This document shows, piece after piece, positions 34,701-44,939 of a DNA stretch of 64,000 bases. Source of the stretch: Lumbricus terrestris (lineage: Eukaryota; Annelida; Clitellata; Crassiclitellata; Lumbricidae); contig OX457052.1 in NCBI GenBank assembly GCA_949752735.1, forward strand, positions 14,262,618-14,326,617. The letters are read 5' to 3'. Numbering within the stretch: the stretch's first letter is position 1; each line of letters begins with the position of its first letter. The notes beneath the pieces are model-generated. The model worked only from the letters and a program-made list of their open reading frames with translations. It did not search any database and had not been told where the DNA came from. The translations under genes and the position numbers were made by a program.

Positions 34701-37006
34701 AACAAGAGATGTTGAATTGTTGTCATATTTTGAATTTAATCCAAAATAGATGTAATAATATGTTGATATTAATTTGATATATCACTTTTATAATAAAAGA
34801 ATTGACTGAAAAACTGAAAGTTTATTTGAAATTAATAATTTTTATTGGTTGATAGAATCAGATAGATAGTTTGGCAGTTTTTGCTGATATGGAACAACAT
34901 GCTCCACAACTGATGTTAATCAGCAGTTTGCCTTTGATGTTCTGTTGCTATTAGTGTGAGGCTAACATTGCTGATATTAAAGCATCGAAAGAAAAAGAAA
35001 TAGCCGTGCGGGAGGAGAAGCTGGAGCGTTTAAAAAAGCAAATGGCTGATGCTTTAACAGGAAATTCAAAGTAAGCAGATTTTATGACCCGTCTCTTTTT
35101 AATAGTCTTTAGAAAGCTATTGCTTTTGGTTTAATATATAAATAACCAGCCTTTATTTGGTTGACCCACCATTAACCTGTGTAAACAACAATTAAAAGAC
35201 TGTTGAATCTCTGTCTACTAGACTTGAATTACGGGTCATGTTTTAGTTCGTTTCAGTTGTGTTTGCTCATTCATGCATTTATATTTCATCTTTGCACTGT
35301 TACTGTTGCCAAATGTTATCCAGTTTCAGCGGGTCCATATGACCCTTTTGGATTAATCTTTTGATGTGTGCATCAATCACTTGAAAGTTATTGAGTTTGT
35401 ACTGATTGCTGTTTTTTTTCTTTGGTTGGTGCTCTGTCAATGAGCAGCTACTGTCAAGAAACGGCTACCTACACAGAAAATTTATCTTGTGGTAATTTCA
35501 GCTTGTTGGCAATTTTAGACTTGTGTTGTACGGGGCAGGGCTAAAAGTGAGCCAGGTTGGTTCGGGTCTGCGACCCGGCATCGATTTTCGAGACCTGCTG
35601 TTGCCGGGTCTCAGTAGGGTCGCTAAGAAGGTCGTCAGATGCCAAAAATAGGTTAAAATGGTAGGATTTTGGATAATTTTGAGCAAATGACTAAAAAAGT
35701 CCTCACAAAAATGTACAGGTCAAAAGCGTGCTCGTCCACCAAAGTCAAACCAGGCAACTTTTCCAAACCACTTTCAGCCCTGTGTACGGGAGCCATTTCT
35801 AGCCAGAATTAGAAATAATTGAATCTGCTAGCCTTTTATCTGACATTTTCGTGTTAGGGAGAGGCACTTGCAGCTCGATGAACTTAGCAAAGAACTTGGA
35901 AAAGTCCAAGAAGAGGCTGAGGTGCTCAGAACGAAATTGAAAAGCATGCAGACACCAATCAAGGTACATTTATCTGACATTGGGGCGCGGTGGTGTAGTG
36001 GTGGCGTCGTTGCCTTGAAGCCGGAAGGTTCGAGGTTCGAATCCACCTCGCTGCGTAGGGACCTTGGGCAAGTCCTTCACTCGCAATTGCTCAGCGCTTC
36101 GGCGTGAAACTCCGATGCAGTGTCCGCTCTGCATTCGGGAGCGCCTCTGAGTAGAGAGAGCTTGAAGGGGCGCTATAACAAGTGCACATACAAATACATT
36201 GAAGTTTCAGAAACTGGAGAATTTAGTAGTTTAACAATAATAGTAATAATAATAATAATGAGATTAACATGGCAGATATCACACATGCATGAGACAGTGT
36301 TTCATGTTTACATCATAATGAGACATTGAAATTGTTCTGCATTTTGAGGTAGTAATGTAGTTAATTGACATTCTAGTTAGTGGCACAGAAGAAAACCGTG
36401 GTTTCCAGTCTGCATTTCCTTTCATAAAGTCAAATCTTTTGCATCTTGTTCCAGGTTTACTCCCTGATTACTGTTATATATTCTTTATAGGGTAGCATTC
36501 TGAAGAGCTTGCAGTATCAAACTTTGTTTCATAAATCTCTCAAGTATTTTCTTTTTTATTATTATATTCGTTTAATGGTAACAAAATCTGATATACACAC
36601 CGCTATCACGGCCATTTGCCGTGGATGGGCCTGGAACACTCCTGAAAGGGCGCTATACAAGTCCACAGAATGAACGATTTGCATGCATACTGATTTACCT
36701 GCCTACGGTAATACTTATTTTAACCATTTAACAACTGCAGTGTAGTAAAAGTTACTGGATAACTATTGCAGTTTGTAATTAAAAGGAGGTAAATACTGCA
36801 ATGAATTCTTGTAGGATGGCTGCACCAACTGCGAGAGTCTTGGTGACAAAATGCGACTACTTTCTTCCACTGTAAAACAAGAGGAGAAAAAGAATAACGA
36901 GTTGAAAGAAAAACTGACACTTCTGCAGAAAAAGCTTTCAGAAATTCAGACCAAGACTTCAATAGAAAGTGCTAAATCAAAAACCACTTCAAAAGTGCCG
37001 AAATAG
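31707..37006 (+). CDS. Coiled-coil protein of unknown function, 336 aa, six coding exons
   Basis: Coding exons: 31707-32012, 32879-33001, 34241-34408, 34955-35070, 35858-35963 and 36815-37006 (stop TAG). All introns are GT...AG and the phases match (0,0,0,2,0), giving 336 aa. Residues 1-100 are Ser/Pro/Lys-rich and probably disordered (MSNPRAREVRQLGSVRQ; later KAKKKIPQEINEES). From about residue 85 to 320 the sequence is almost continuous heptad-type coiled coil (EKELQQRVATLVQLVDSLK; KERHLQLDELSKELGKVQEE). It is broken near 274 by DGCTNCESLG, which holds two cysteines three apart. The tail is basic (SKTTSKVPK). No motor, kinase or membrane segment. I do not recognise the family; cytoskeletal, centrosomal or ciliary roles are typical of such proteins but are not shown here. 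The start is ATG 31707; an overlapping ATG-TGA sits 5 bases upstream. Confidence 0.8.
32055..32146. repeat. 92-bp foldback element in intron 1
   Basis: ACCTGACAG...GAGCCCACACT (32055-32096) pairs with AGTGTGGGCTC...CTGTCAGGT (32116-32146) with one small bulge. It lies 42 bp inside the 5' splice site and would form a strong hairpin in the pre-mRNA. Confidence 0.75.
33306..33580. mobile_element. hAT-type MITE, CAGTGGCGTAGCC family (copy 2), intron 2
   Basis: The ends CAGTGGCATAGCC / GGCTACGCCACTG are flanked by GGGTATGT on both sides (33298-33305, 33581-33588). It is 275 bp and closely matches 19273-19534. Confidence 0.9.
35535..35782. mobile_element. hAT-type MITE, CAGGGCTAAAAGTG, intron 4
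   Basis: The ends CAGGGCTAAAAGTG / CACTTTCAGCCCTG are flanked by TGTACGGG (35527-35534 and 35783-35790), with one extra G at the left edge. The interior contains 'gtcgtcagatg' and 'atgactaaaaaagtc', a diverged, inverted form of the shared motif. Confidence 0.8.
35982..36197 (+). mobile_element. SINE-A, full-length reference copy, intron 5
   Basis: It begins GGGGCGCGGTGGTGTAGTGG, giving a pol III A-box region, then 'gttgccttgaagccggaagg' and B box 'ggttcgaatcc'. The tRNA-unrelated body ('cttgggcaagtccttcactc', 'ttcggcgtgaaactccg') and the tail 'ggggcgctataacaagtgca' follow. It starts 18 bp inside the intron 5 donor in the gene's sense orientation. Confidence 0.88.
36600..36675 (+). mobile_element. 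SINE-D tail fragment, intron 5
   Basis: 'tatcacggccatttgccgtg', 'gatgggcctggaacactcct', 'gaaagggcgctatacaagtc': the 3' part of the family at 20880. Confidence 0.5.
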
Positions 37007-37132
37007 TGCCTCTATTGATTCATTTAGAAAATTAGTTCATACAGATTATCGCGGATTAAAAGTGTCCTGCAGCTTGACGTCAGGATGGTCAGGGGAAATA
37101 ATTTTCCCACGTGTGGTAAGTAAGGTAGTGAG

Positions 37133-37285
37133 CATGGGCGGAGTTTGGTTTCCCGTTCTTGGAGGGGCTAAAGCCTTCTTGGGGGCCTAAGTCCGGGAAA
37201 AGATACCATTTACACGGTAAAAAAATAATCTGGGTTTTCTTGGGGGGGCTTAGCCACCCCTAACCCCTGATTAACTCCGCCCATG
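37133..37285. mobile_element. hAT-type MITE, TIR CATGGGCGGAGTTT (copy 2)
   Basis: Ends as at 8077, with an exact 8-bp target duplication GTAGTGAG (37125-37132, 37286-37293). It is 153 bp and lies just downstream of the coiled-coil gene's stop codon, probably in its 3' UTR or immediate flank. Confidence 0.85.
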
Positions 37286-37293
37286 GTAGTGAG

Positions 37294-38316
37294 TTTGAGT
37301 TTGCTTAGCAAATGGATCTTAATTTGCTGTGGTTCTTCCATTTACCATTCTTTGTGATATGGCCAGTAATTATGTTAGCACTGAATCTGTATTGGAATAT
37401 TCTGCACATGATAATAATAGTATTCATTTAACACCATCACAGCCATGCCGTTATAAGCAGTGCTTAAAGTGTGGGAAAATAAGTGCCTGGACGCCTCCTT
37501 CCTTTCCAAAAGAAGTGCCTGGATGCCCCTACTTTTCCAGTCTGTGCTGGCCAATAAGTGGCAGGAAGGCGTTCGTCCATGACCGTCCTGGCAAACTTTA
37601 AGCCCTGGTTATAACCTCACACTCAGCTCACAACCAGGCAGGTCTTAGAAAAGAAAGAAGTCTTGGGTCTTGATTTGAAGGAGTCAGTTATCCGCTCAAA
37701 GAGCAGGAGGAAGACCTTCCAGCATCTGGGCTAGCCACTGAAAAAAGCGCAGTCACCAAAGTGGATTATCGTACACTGTACTTGAAGATCGCTTTGAGTG
37801 ATTAGATTTGCCACCCAGAAGCAGAGGAATGTGTCCCGACACATTAATCAGGAAAATATTCAGGCATGGCCTGTGAAGAGACTTTAATACCAGCAGACAG
37901 ATTTTAAACTCGATACATACATATTGGTTTTTTATTAGTTTATTTTACTGTTCTGAACTTCAAATTTATATGACTATGGTCAGTGACCAGTTTATGTTGT
38001 TATACCTAGTAATTATCGTTAGTTTCTGATATTGCGGAAACTTTGCTAATGCACTATAAGGTTTTTATGTATATTTGTGTTGCCAGAGCATAAAATGCCG
38101 ACAACTGCACACGAATAAAGCAGAAATGTTAATTGATTTATATTTAAAGCTAGTTTTGTAGAAATAATCAATTGATAGAAGTTTTAAAAAGTTATTGTTT
38201 TGGTAGTATAGACAGAATAATTAGTTATTTTGTTTAGACTTGTATACCAGTAGGATATCTTATGGAATTCTATAGTTGTTTATAGGAACTGTTTGTTTTG
38301 GTGACCTATCGAAAAA
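37294..38316. other. 3' flank of coiled-coil gene
   Basis: A canonical AATAAA at about 38115 could be its poly(A) signal, but an earlier one may be used. No other gene is supported. Confidence 0.4.
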
Positions 38317-39050
38317 GCGACCAGATAAGGCGCCGCTCTTAAAAGGAAAAATATTGCGAACGATATACCTCGAGGTGATAAAATAATTTGCTTGAAAAAG
38401 ACACGAGATCCACCACCACAAGAACTTTAATTCTTAACGAAATGCATAAACTATATCTAGGAAGCATAAAGTAGCAATTTAATGAGAAGTTAAAACTACA
38501 TTTAAGATGTCTAAACTAGCAATTTAATGAAAAGTTAAAACTACCACATTTAAGATGTCTAAACTAGCAATTTAATGAGAAGTTAAAACTACATTTAAGA
38601 TGTCTAAACTAGCAATTTAATCAAAAGTTAAAACTACAGTTAAGATGTATAAACTGTACTAGCGAAGCAGACATAGCGTCTATGTTTAATGAAAATGTTT
38701 CCTCAGAAGTAGGCCTCCTCTTTGTTAATGCTTGCGAAACTAGAGCTTTCTTATTTCTTTTGCTCATACAATATAAAAAATTTATATCACGTCATAACAA
38801 CCTCTCATGTTACTGCTTTCTACACTTGGGAGATTTGTTTATTTTAAGACCTTTTCTAGGCGCTCATAACATGTTTGGTGCTCGTATCAGCAAAACATGA
38901 TGTGTGAAATATTTAAAATATTAATTGCTATTTGTCATCATCATTCAGTTGTTTTTTTCCTCATTATGTTATCACCCCTAGGCCGACTCCTCAGCGATGT
39001 TATTTCTTTTAAGAGCGGCGCTCTTATGTCGGCGCTCTTTCGTCTGGTGC
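38317..39050. mobile_element. Inverted-repeat element enclosing a tandem repeat
   Basis: GCGCCGCTCTTAAAAG (38330-38345) has its exact complement at 39006-39021. Flanking bases also pair loosely (GCGACCAGATAAG versus reversed 'cgtctggtgc'). The right arm repeats 'gcgctctt' and 'gtcg'. Ends and target duplication are not resolved. Confidence 0.45.
38455..38655. repeat. ~48-52-bp tandem repeat, 4 copies
   Basis: Unit 'aagttaaaactacatttaag', 'atgtctaaactagcaattta', 'atgag' repeated with small indels (for example 'actaccacatt' in copy 2). The last copy decays at about 38655. Confidence 0.88.
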
Positions 39051-40411
39051 TCTTTTGTCGGTTGCTCGTTTGACGGCGTTTGTTTTATGCAGTGCCATCA
39101 TCTTTAACTGCATTTATGAAGTAATTGTGATTAAATTAATAAACTGCACTTGCATTCGAAGAGGATTTTTCAACCCAGGAATTTAATCATTGTGAAATGA
39201 CAATATTAGATTTTAATTAATGGGTTCTGTTTGCTTTTCAACTGGTCTCCAGTTGTTTTCAATATTCTTGTGCCAAGTCATCCACGTATCTGCACAACAT
39301 CTCGGCCCCAAATTGTTTTGAGATTTGATTTCCATTTAATAGGTTTCATTGTTTAATTTTAAAAAAGTGACTAAAGTGTTTGATGATTCCTGTGTGCCAT
39401 TTTACAGATGCCATAATTTAAGTAGATATGCCAAATATTTTGTTGAATGAGTGTTTCAACAGACTGCAGTGTTTGTACAAACTTATTTTTGATGTTTCTA
39501 ATTATCAACATTTCTTGTCAAAGTGCAGATGTACGCATTACAAATGCAATCCCAGGAATTTTTTTAATCCTGAAAAAATGGGATTCACTGTTGTACATCC
39601 TGGGATTGCAAAAGGACCCCTAGATTCCTGGTATGCAGTATCCCGGGATTACATTCCCTAGAAGGCGAGTTGAATAAGGTATTGTTTTTTGTGTTCTATA
39701 GTTTAAAGAAGGGGTTTCCAAGGTGTGGTTCGCTATGATTTTGGAAAATGTTATTTTGGTTACATTTTCAGTAATCAAATTTTACTTCTTAGATACTTGG
39801 TTGTGGAAGCTATGCCTCCAAGAAGTATAGAGATCACCGGTTCCAAATATTTGGGACCTCTGCCATACGCGAACCTGTTGGCATACAATCCAACTTGCAC
39901 TGTGATATCTTGAAGCAAACCTTAACACGGCAATGACTGTTGAAGTTTCTGTAAGTCGCATTCCTTCAACATGTGGTACTATTATCTTGGAGTTGAATTA
40001 TCTTTTGACCGACGGAAAAAATAATATCAATAGTTAGAACTGCATGGCAGTGGTCAGCTTATATAATAACAATTCAATGTAGAATGCTAGCAAGAGGTTT
40101 CAGATCTGCTACAATACAGTATTTATCACGATTCTACAAATCATTAGCTACATGTATATAGCCAAAATGTATTGTTGCATTGCTGATGATCTGCATTGTG
40201 TTATAAATATTACTGCGCTTCTACGGAAACTATCAGGAAAAGTTTCGGATCATTCCTATTTGTTTAAAAAAACGCCTGTAAACAACAGTCTTTGAAATTC
40301 TTCATCAATTCTGACCAATCTTCTAACAACTTTAAACCATTATCAAAGGTACACCAGCAACTTTTCCAACGTAGAGAAGGTGAAAAGTAACGAAAATCCA
40401 CGATACCTCGT
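39051..40411. other. No gene; small inverted repeat at 39547-39610
   Basis: CAATCCCAGGA at 39547 and TCCTGGGATTG at 39598 form an inverted repeat that may be a MITE end pair. The remainder lies between two convergent genes with no further feature. Confidence 0.45.
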
Positions 40412-43283
40412 TCACCGATATTTACCGTACCAATAATAATCGTACGGACTCAACCATTTGCGACAGCCCGTGAAGTTATTCTTAATGCAGTATTCAAATG
40501 TAAACAAATTAAGGTTCCTTTTCGGGTCCTCCTCTTCCTGCTTCTTCTCTTCCACAAGAATCTGCTGGCTCACAACATCTGCTCTGAACGGAAGCTTCTG
40601 TGCCACTCGAGTCAGGATATTGTGCGCTTCGTGGAACTCGCAGTGGCCCCCGAACTCTAAGATGATCCGCCCTTCCCTGACCGGTGTGGTGTAGTGGTCG
40701 ATGGCTCCTTTACCCCCACCCATTCGGTGTCCCTGGCCTTTCTTCGTGATCGGTTTCCACGGCGCGTCGATTCGCCATACGGCAAACATTCGTTTTTCGT
40801 CCATGTTACGGTTGATGCCCACGCGCAGCATCTCGAAATGGCCGTGGTGAAGTTGACCTCCTTGCTTCGCCTAGTTCACAGATGGGGGCAGAAGCTTTAA
40901 TGTAGCAGAATTATTCCACCTTAGATACATTATTTAAAATATACGTGCATACACACAAGACATGCACCTATCCAGTGGCGTAGACAATGGGGGTTTCAGG
41001 GATTAAAACCCCATTTGGTCTAGGAAAAAGTTTGTTTAAAGGTTATTTATCCACTTAAATAAGAAAAAAACAAAACAATTGCTATAATTATAGTAGCAAT
41101 TAATTTTATTACTTTATTCCCTTTGTTACTTATTTCCTTTTTATTTACTGTAATACTGTTTGGTTGGTGTCAGAAAGGGCATACGGTCAGGCCAAAAAAA
41201 ACATCAAAAATTCCTGGCTACGCCACTGCACCTATCAACAAAAATACGTTACAACTGTACTTGATGTTGCCTTCCTTCAAATTTCAAAATTGCACACATG
41301 ACCAATTGATCAAACTATGGAACCAGTGTGGTGCTCAGCCATTCTCTGTGTGTGTAAAGGACTCGCTCTAAGTTTTTTGCACATTGCCTGTCCGAGTGGT
41401 TTTGTTTTGAACGAACGGCTGTGAATAAGCTAGTTGCTACGACTTTGCTCTTGTGGGCTCTCTAGAAATTTCAGGGTTACAATAACAATTGAACCTATAT
41501 TCTTCACAAATTTCAAAGTTCACACTTCAGGCTTAGTGCGCCTTCTATCTGGCTAACATGCCCAATATAACAGAAAAACATTTAAACACAGCCCGATTCT
41601 ACACCATAGTACTGAGTGACTAAGAGCATATGCACTGCTCAAATGTTATCAAACATTTTGGACACAAACAGAGCGAGATTCATTCTATCTCTGATTTTAG
41701 AAAAAGATTTTTAAAAATTTCATCTATTATTGCAAGGGTACTTCACGCATGTGGCCAGCATCTATACTGAAACATCTTTGCAACACTACTCAATGTACTC
41801 ATTATTCATTCTTAGACTGAAATGCATCAAAATTTTTGCTCCATTTTCATACAGCATCCAGTGTTTTAAACACATCAAAATTAACAATAGATCACATTAT
41901 AAGCATGATGGCCTAAAGCAAATATTTTACAGATTTTTTTATGGATGATCCCTATATTACGGGTATCAAAGTTTTTCCAACATTCACGACAATACTAACC
42001 CTAATGCCGTACTGTTTGTGCAGCAGGAACGTGTGGGTCAGTTCGGGTCCACGCATGTCAATCAAATGCTTACTCATCTTACTCATTCGCTGGCCTGGCT
42101 GCGGATTAGGCACTTTCTCCATGAAGCGCAACTTTCTCTTCTCAGGAAATTCGATATCTGAGGCAAATAACAACAAAGCATAGTTACATATGTATTACCG
42201 AAGCAGGTTTTTTTAACATGCAGTTATACGCAAAATGTGCAGAACTTGTAAAAGCAACACTGTACAGTAGAAAAAGGTCTTTGTCGGCCAGTTCGCTACA
42301 GAAGAGTGAAATGGAACGAAGGACATGTGCAGTGAAAAAAATATGGAGGAAGGCGTAATTCAAGAATTTCAAGTGGATGACTAAAAAAAGACTAATATCA
42401 GCTTTTATATGCGGCGACTTGCGACATTTCTCGGGAAACTTGGAAACAACTAAAAAATGTCATCAGTTTTTTTCCCGCCGACTTGCGACATTTTGGGGAA
42501 AAATTCTCACAAACGGCTAAAAAAGGTGTGAGAAATTTTCGCCAACAAACCCACAGTAGAAAAAAATTGCTGGTTGTGCAGTTAAAAAATTTCTTTAAAA
42601 AAGCCCTGTACTGAAGGATGGGCATAATACTCACTAAAATTTAATCGAAACACAAATTACTTTGGGACATGAAATAAAATTTCAAATTACAAAATACATT
42701 GAAAATGTAATCCATGTTTGAATTGAATAGCATTTGTTCCATATACGTATCTTCACGTTTACATGTACGTAATAAAAAATTATCAAACTAAAGTTCCGTA
42801 CTTATAATAACTAACATACTTCTGAGATTCAAAAAAATATATAATGAAAATAGATTTTATTCCACTGTAGATTTTTAAGTTGTGATTTTCTTCCAAATAA
42901 TAAATGATGCAAAATTTAATAAACAAATAATTAATTTAATCAAACCAAATTTGAAACAATTTGTGTGTGTGTAGTATTTGTCGAGGTGAATAGTACCGAT
43001 AAATGCGATATTCAGCTGAAGCAAGAAATGTTCTTGCCGATTTTCCGTTATTCCCAACTCTGGTGTATGTAAATGAGAAAGATAACGCACAAATTTATTC
43101 GATTTAATTCCTGTCTAAGCGAATACCGCCGTCTAATGTCTATGCGTCAAATTCTAGTTGATGCTAGATCTGTGTGTGATCTGCAGGGCTTTCAAGTAAC
43201 CTTACCTGGATATTTGACGGGAATTTCTAACTTTCTTACAGGATGAATATAATGTAGATGTCTTGCCAATATCCACTGTGGAA
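40412..43283 (-). CDS. MRPL16: Mitochondrial large-subunit ribosomal protein uL16m (5' end missing)
   Basis: Three minus-strand exons: 43283-43206, 42157-42000 and 40870-40412 (stop TGA), all GT...AG with matching phases (enters with 2 bases, then 1, then 0), about 230 aa. uL16m is part of the mitochondrial 39S/54S ribosome near the A-site/tRNA elbow. The L16 core is plain: HFEMLRVGINRNMDEKRMF, WRIDAPWKPITKKGQGHR, MGGGKGAIDHYTTPVREGR, IILEFGGHCEF, then VAQKLPF, and C-terminal LSPYDYYWYGKYR. Exon 2 gives FPEKRKLRFMEKVP, the usual mitochondrial extension, and exon 1 PQWILARHLHYIHPVRKLEI. The vertebrate protein is ~250 aa, so only ~20 residues are missing: the initiator exon and targeting-peptide start, not found upstream. 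Both introns hold MITEs. Confidence 0.92.
40973..41228. mobile_element. hAT-type MITE, CAGTGGCG family (copy 3), MRPL16 intron
   Basis: Ends CAGTGGCGTAG / CTACGCCACTG with the exact duplication CACCTATC (40965-40972, 41229-41236). It is 256 bp and inverted relative to the copies at 19273 and 33306. Confidence 0.9.
42204..42608. mobile_element. hAT-type MITE, CAGGGCT family (copy 2), MRPL16 intron
   Basis: The left end CAGGTTTTTTTAACATGCAG and right end TTTAAAAAAGCCCTG are flanked by TACCGAAG / TACTGAAG (7 of 8). The interior holds 'gcggcgacttgcgacatttc' twice and an inverted copy of the shared motif ('aaaaatgtcatcagttttt'). Confidence 0.78.
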
Positions 43284-43455
43284 CTACAAAGAAAAAGCCA
43301 GGTCGAGCATTATTGTATAATAATGTAAACTGGCAAAACAGATAGAAATTTATATAGTCTTAATTTAAGTCCACTTGATATATTAAAACTGCTACAAATT
43401 AGACCATGTCAGATAAGTACAATTACACTTTTCAATGCTTCTCAAAAGAGCACTC

Positions 43456-44265
43456 GGTAGAGGTCTAGAACGGCTCGGTAGCAAGTAAACAATATGGTTG
43501 TCACAGATAAGGGCAGAATAGAGCGGTCTCACTTACGGCAATAGATAGCCCCAATGTTTCCGCGAGCCCTCTTGCCTACGGCGATCGATAGCCCAATATT
43601 TCCGCGAAAGTAAGTAAGTCAGCTAGTTGCCAAAATACCATGAAAAGGTATATTTTCAGAAATATTAATACGCTTAAATAAGCTAAAGAATACAGAAAAA
43701 TCCACCTATGGACAGTGCTGGTGTCGCGTGACAGTGTTGCCTCTTAAAAGCCCCTGGAGACTATACCAACACAGATAGGCCTACTCTCCGGGGATCTGCT
43801 TCTGAATAAATTCGTCCTCAGAGACTATATTCAGAATATATTCTGACAATACTCGGGGGTGGTAGCGCAATGGATAACACGCTGGCGTAGAGAACAAGAG
43901 GTAACGAATTCGAGCCCCCGTTGGGCGGACATGCTTTGTAGGTTGCTATTAGCGCCGTGTATTGCAGGCTGTTTGCTATGCTAGTAGGCCTAGTTAAGAT
44001 TCACGTCTTCTATAATCTGCGTTCTTGTGAATTGTTTCAATTGCATAACGGTGCAGAGTCTGTCAACCGCGGATTGTTCAATACAGAAAATATTTTTTTC
44101 TTATCAATGACTGATTGACTAACTTTCGCGTAAACATTGGTCGTATGCAAGAGAGCTCGCGAAAATATTGGGTTATCTATCGCCGTAAGTGAGACCGCTC
44201 TATTCTGCCCTTATCTGTGACGACCATATTGTTTACTTGCTACCAAGCCGTTCTAGACTTTTACC
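43456..44265. mobile_element. 810-bp foldback (long inverted repeat)
   Basis: The left arm (43456-43620) and right arm (about 44100-44265) are inverted copies over ~165 bp with few differences: outer 'gtctagaacggct', then 'gtagcaagtaaacaatatgg', 'cacagataagggcagaatag' and 'agcggtctcacttacggc'. The ~480-bp loop contains a tRNA-like sequence. No target duplication was found, so it may be a transposon or an inverted duplication of a promoter segment. Confidence 0.75.
43851..43930 (+). other. tRNA-like sequence (tRNA pseudogene or SINE head)
   Basis: 'gggggtggtagcgcaatgga', 'taacacgctggcgtagagaa' has an A-box-like TAGCGCAATGG as in arginine tRNAs. 'aattcgagccccc' resembles a T arm, but the B box deviates from GGTTCGANTCC and the acceptor stem does not pair properly. 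I do not call it a working tRNA gene. Confidence 0.45.
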
Positions 44266-44266
44266 A

Positions 44267-44367
44267 ATGGATGTTTCAAGCGATAAGATTTTAAATAGGC
44301 ACGAAAATCTGACAATTTATAATGCAGCAGAAATTAAGAATATTACGCTAAAAAATTTGCAACAGAG
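44267..44367 (+). CDS. Probable first coding exon of an unidentified gene
   Basis: ATG at 44267 sits in a strong initiation context (ACCAATGG). The frame reads MDVSSDKILNRHENLTIYN, then AAEIKNITLKNLQQ, and ends at a consensus donor AG|GTGAGT in phase 2 (33 codons plus 2 bases). The codon content is protein-like. No following exon could be found before the window fills with repeats at 44940, so the gene is unproven. It begins one base after the right arm of the inverted repeat, and it is divergent to MRPL16. Confidence 0.42.
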
Positions 44368-44751
44368 GTGAGTGACATTCACGGACCAGTTAGAATGCAT
44401 CCGAAAACATTAACTACTCAAACACTTTAATGTATGCATCAATAGCATCAAATAGCATAATTTTTCCAAATAAATGTTACCGCATATCCATAATTTCGAG
44501 TTTTTATGAACAACATTCGTTAAATTCTTCAAACTCCCCATCATGCCCTCGCCTTCGGTACAAAACCCACGTTGAGTTTTAGATTGACCACAGATTACGT
44601 ATGTACAGAACCATTACAGACAAATGGCGCCAGATAAAAACAATATCGCAACTCTATGATGGCGCGAAATTATAATAATTTTAACAATCATTACAGTATG
44701 GCGTCCACCAGGATGTCATTAATAAATCTACTATATAGGTTACGATATCGT
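44368..44751. other. Putative intron, nothing recognised
   Basis: No second exon with a convincing acceptor and coding sense was seen here. Confidence 0.35.
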
Positions 44752-44825
44752 AATCTTCAAATTTGTAAAGCGCCACTCAAAAGCCAAGTGGAGGGAATCA
44801 GCTTATTCACGAGCGCTGTGTCTAG
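44752..44825 (+). mobile_element. SINE-C fragment
   Basis: 'aatcttcaaatttgtaaagc', 'gccactcaaaagccaagtgg', 'agcttattcacgagcgctg'. Confidence 0.6.
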
Positions 44826-44939
44826 TCAAAAGGATTGTCCAGGACGTATGCATATGACCATTGACCAGGCATAGGCTTATCTAGGTGACCGGAACACCCC
44901 CCTACCTTCAGTCACTGCTTACTCCTTACATTACAATGC

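Noticed and set aside
35982..36060. Functional tRNA gene suggested by A and B boxes
   Set aside because: The same head occurs in many dispersed copies followed by a constant non-tRNA body, so it is a SINE.
43851..43930. Functional arginine tRNA
   Set aside because: The B box deviates and the acceptor and T stems do not pair.
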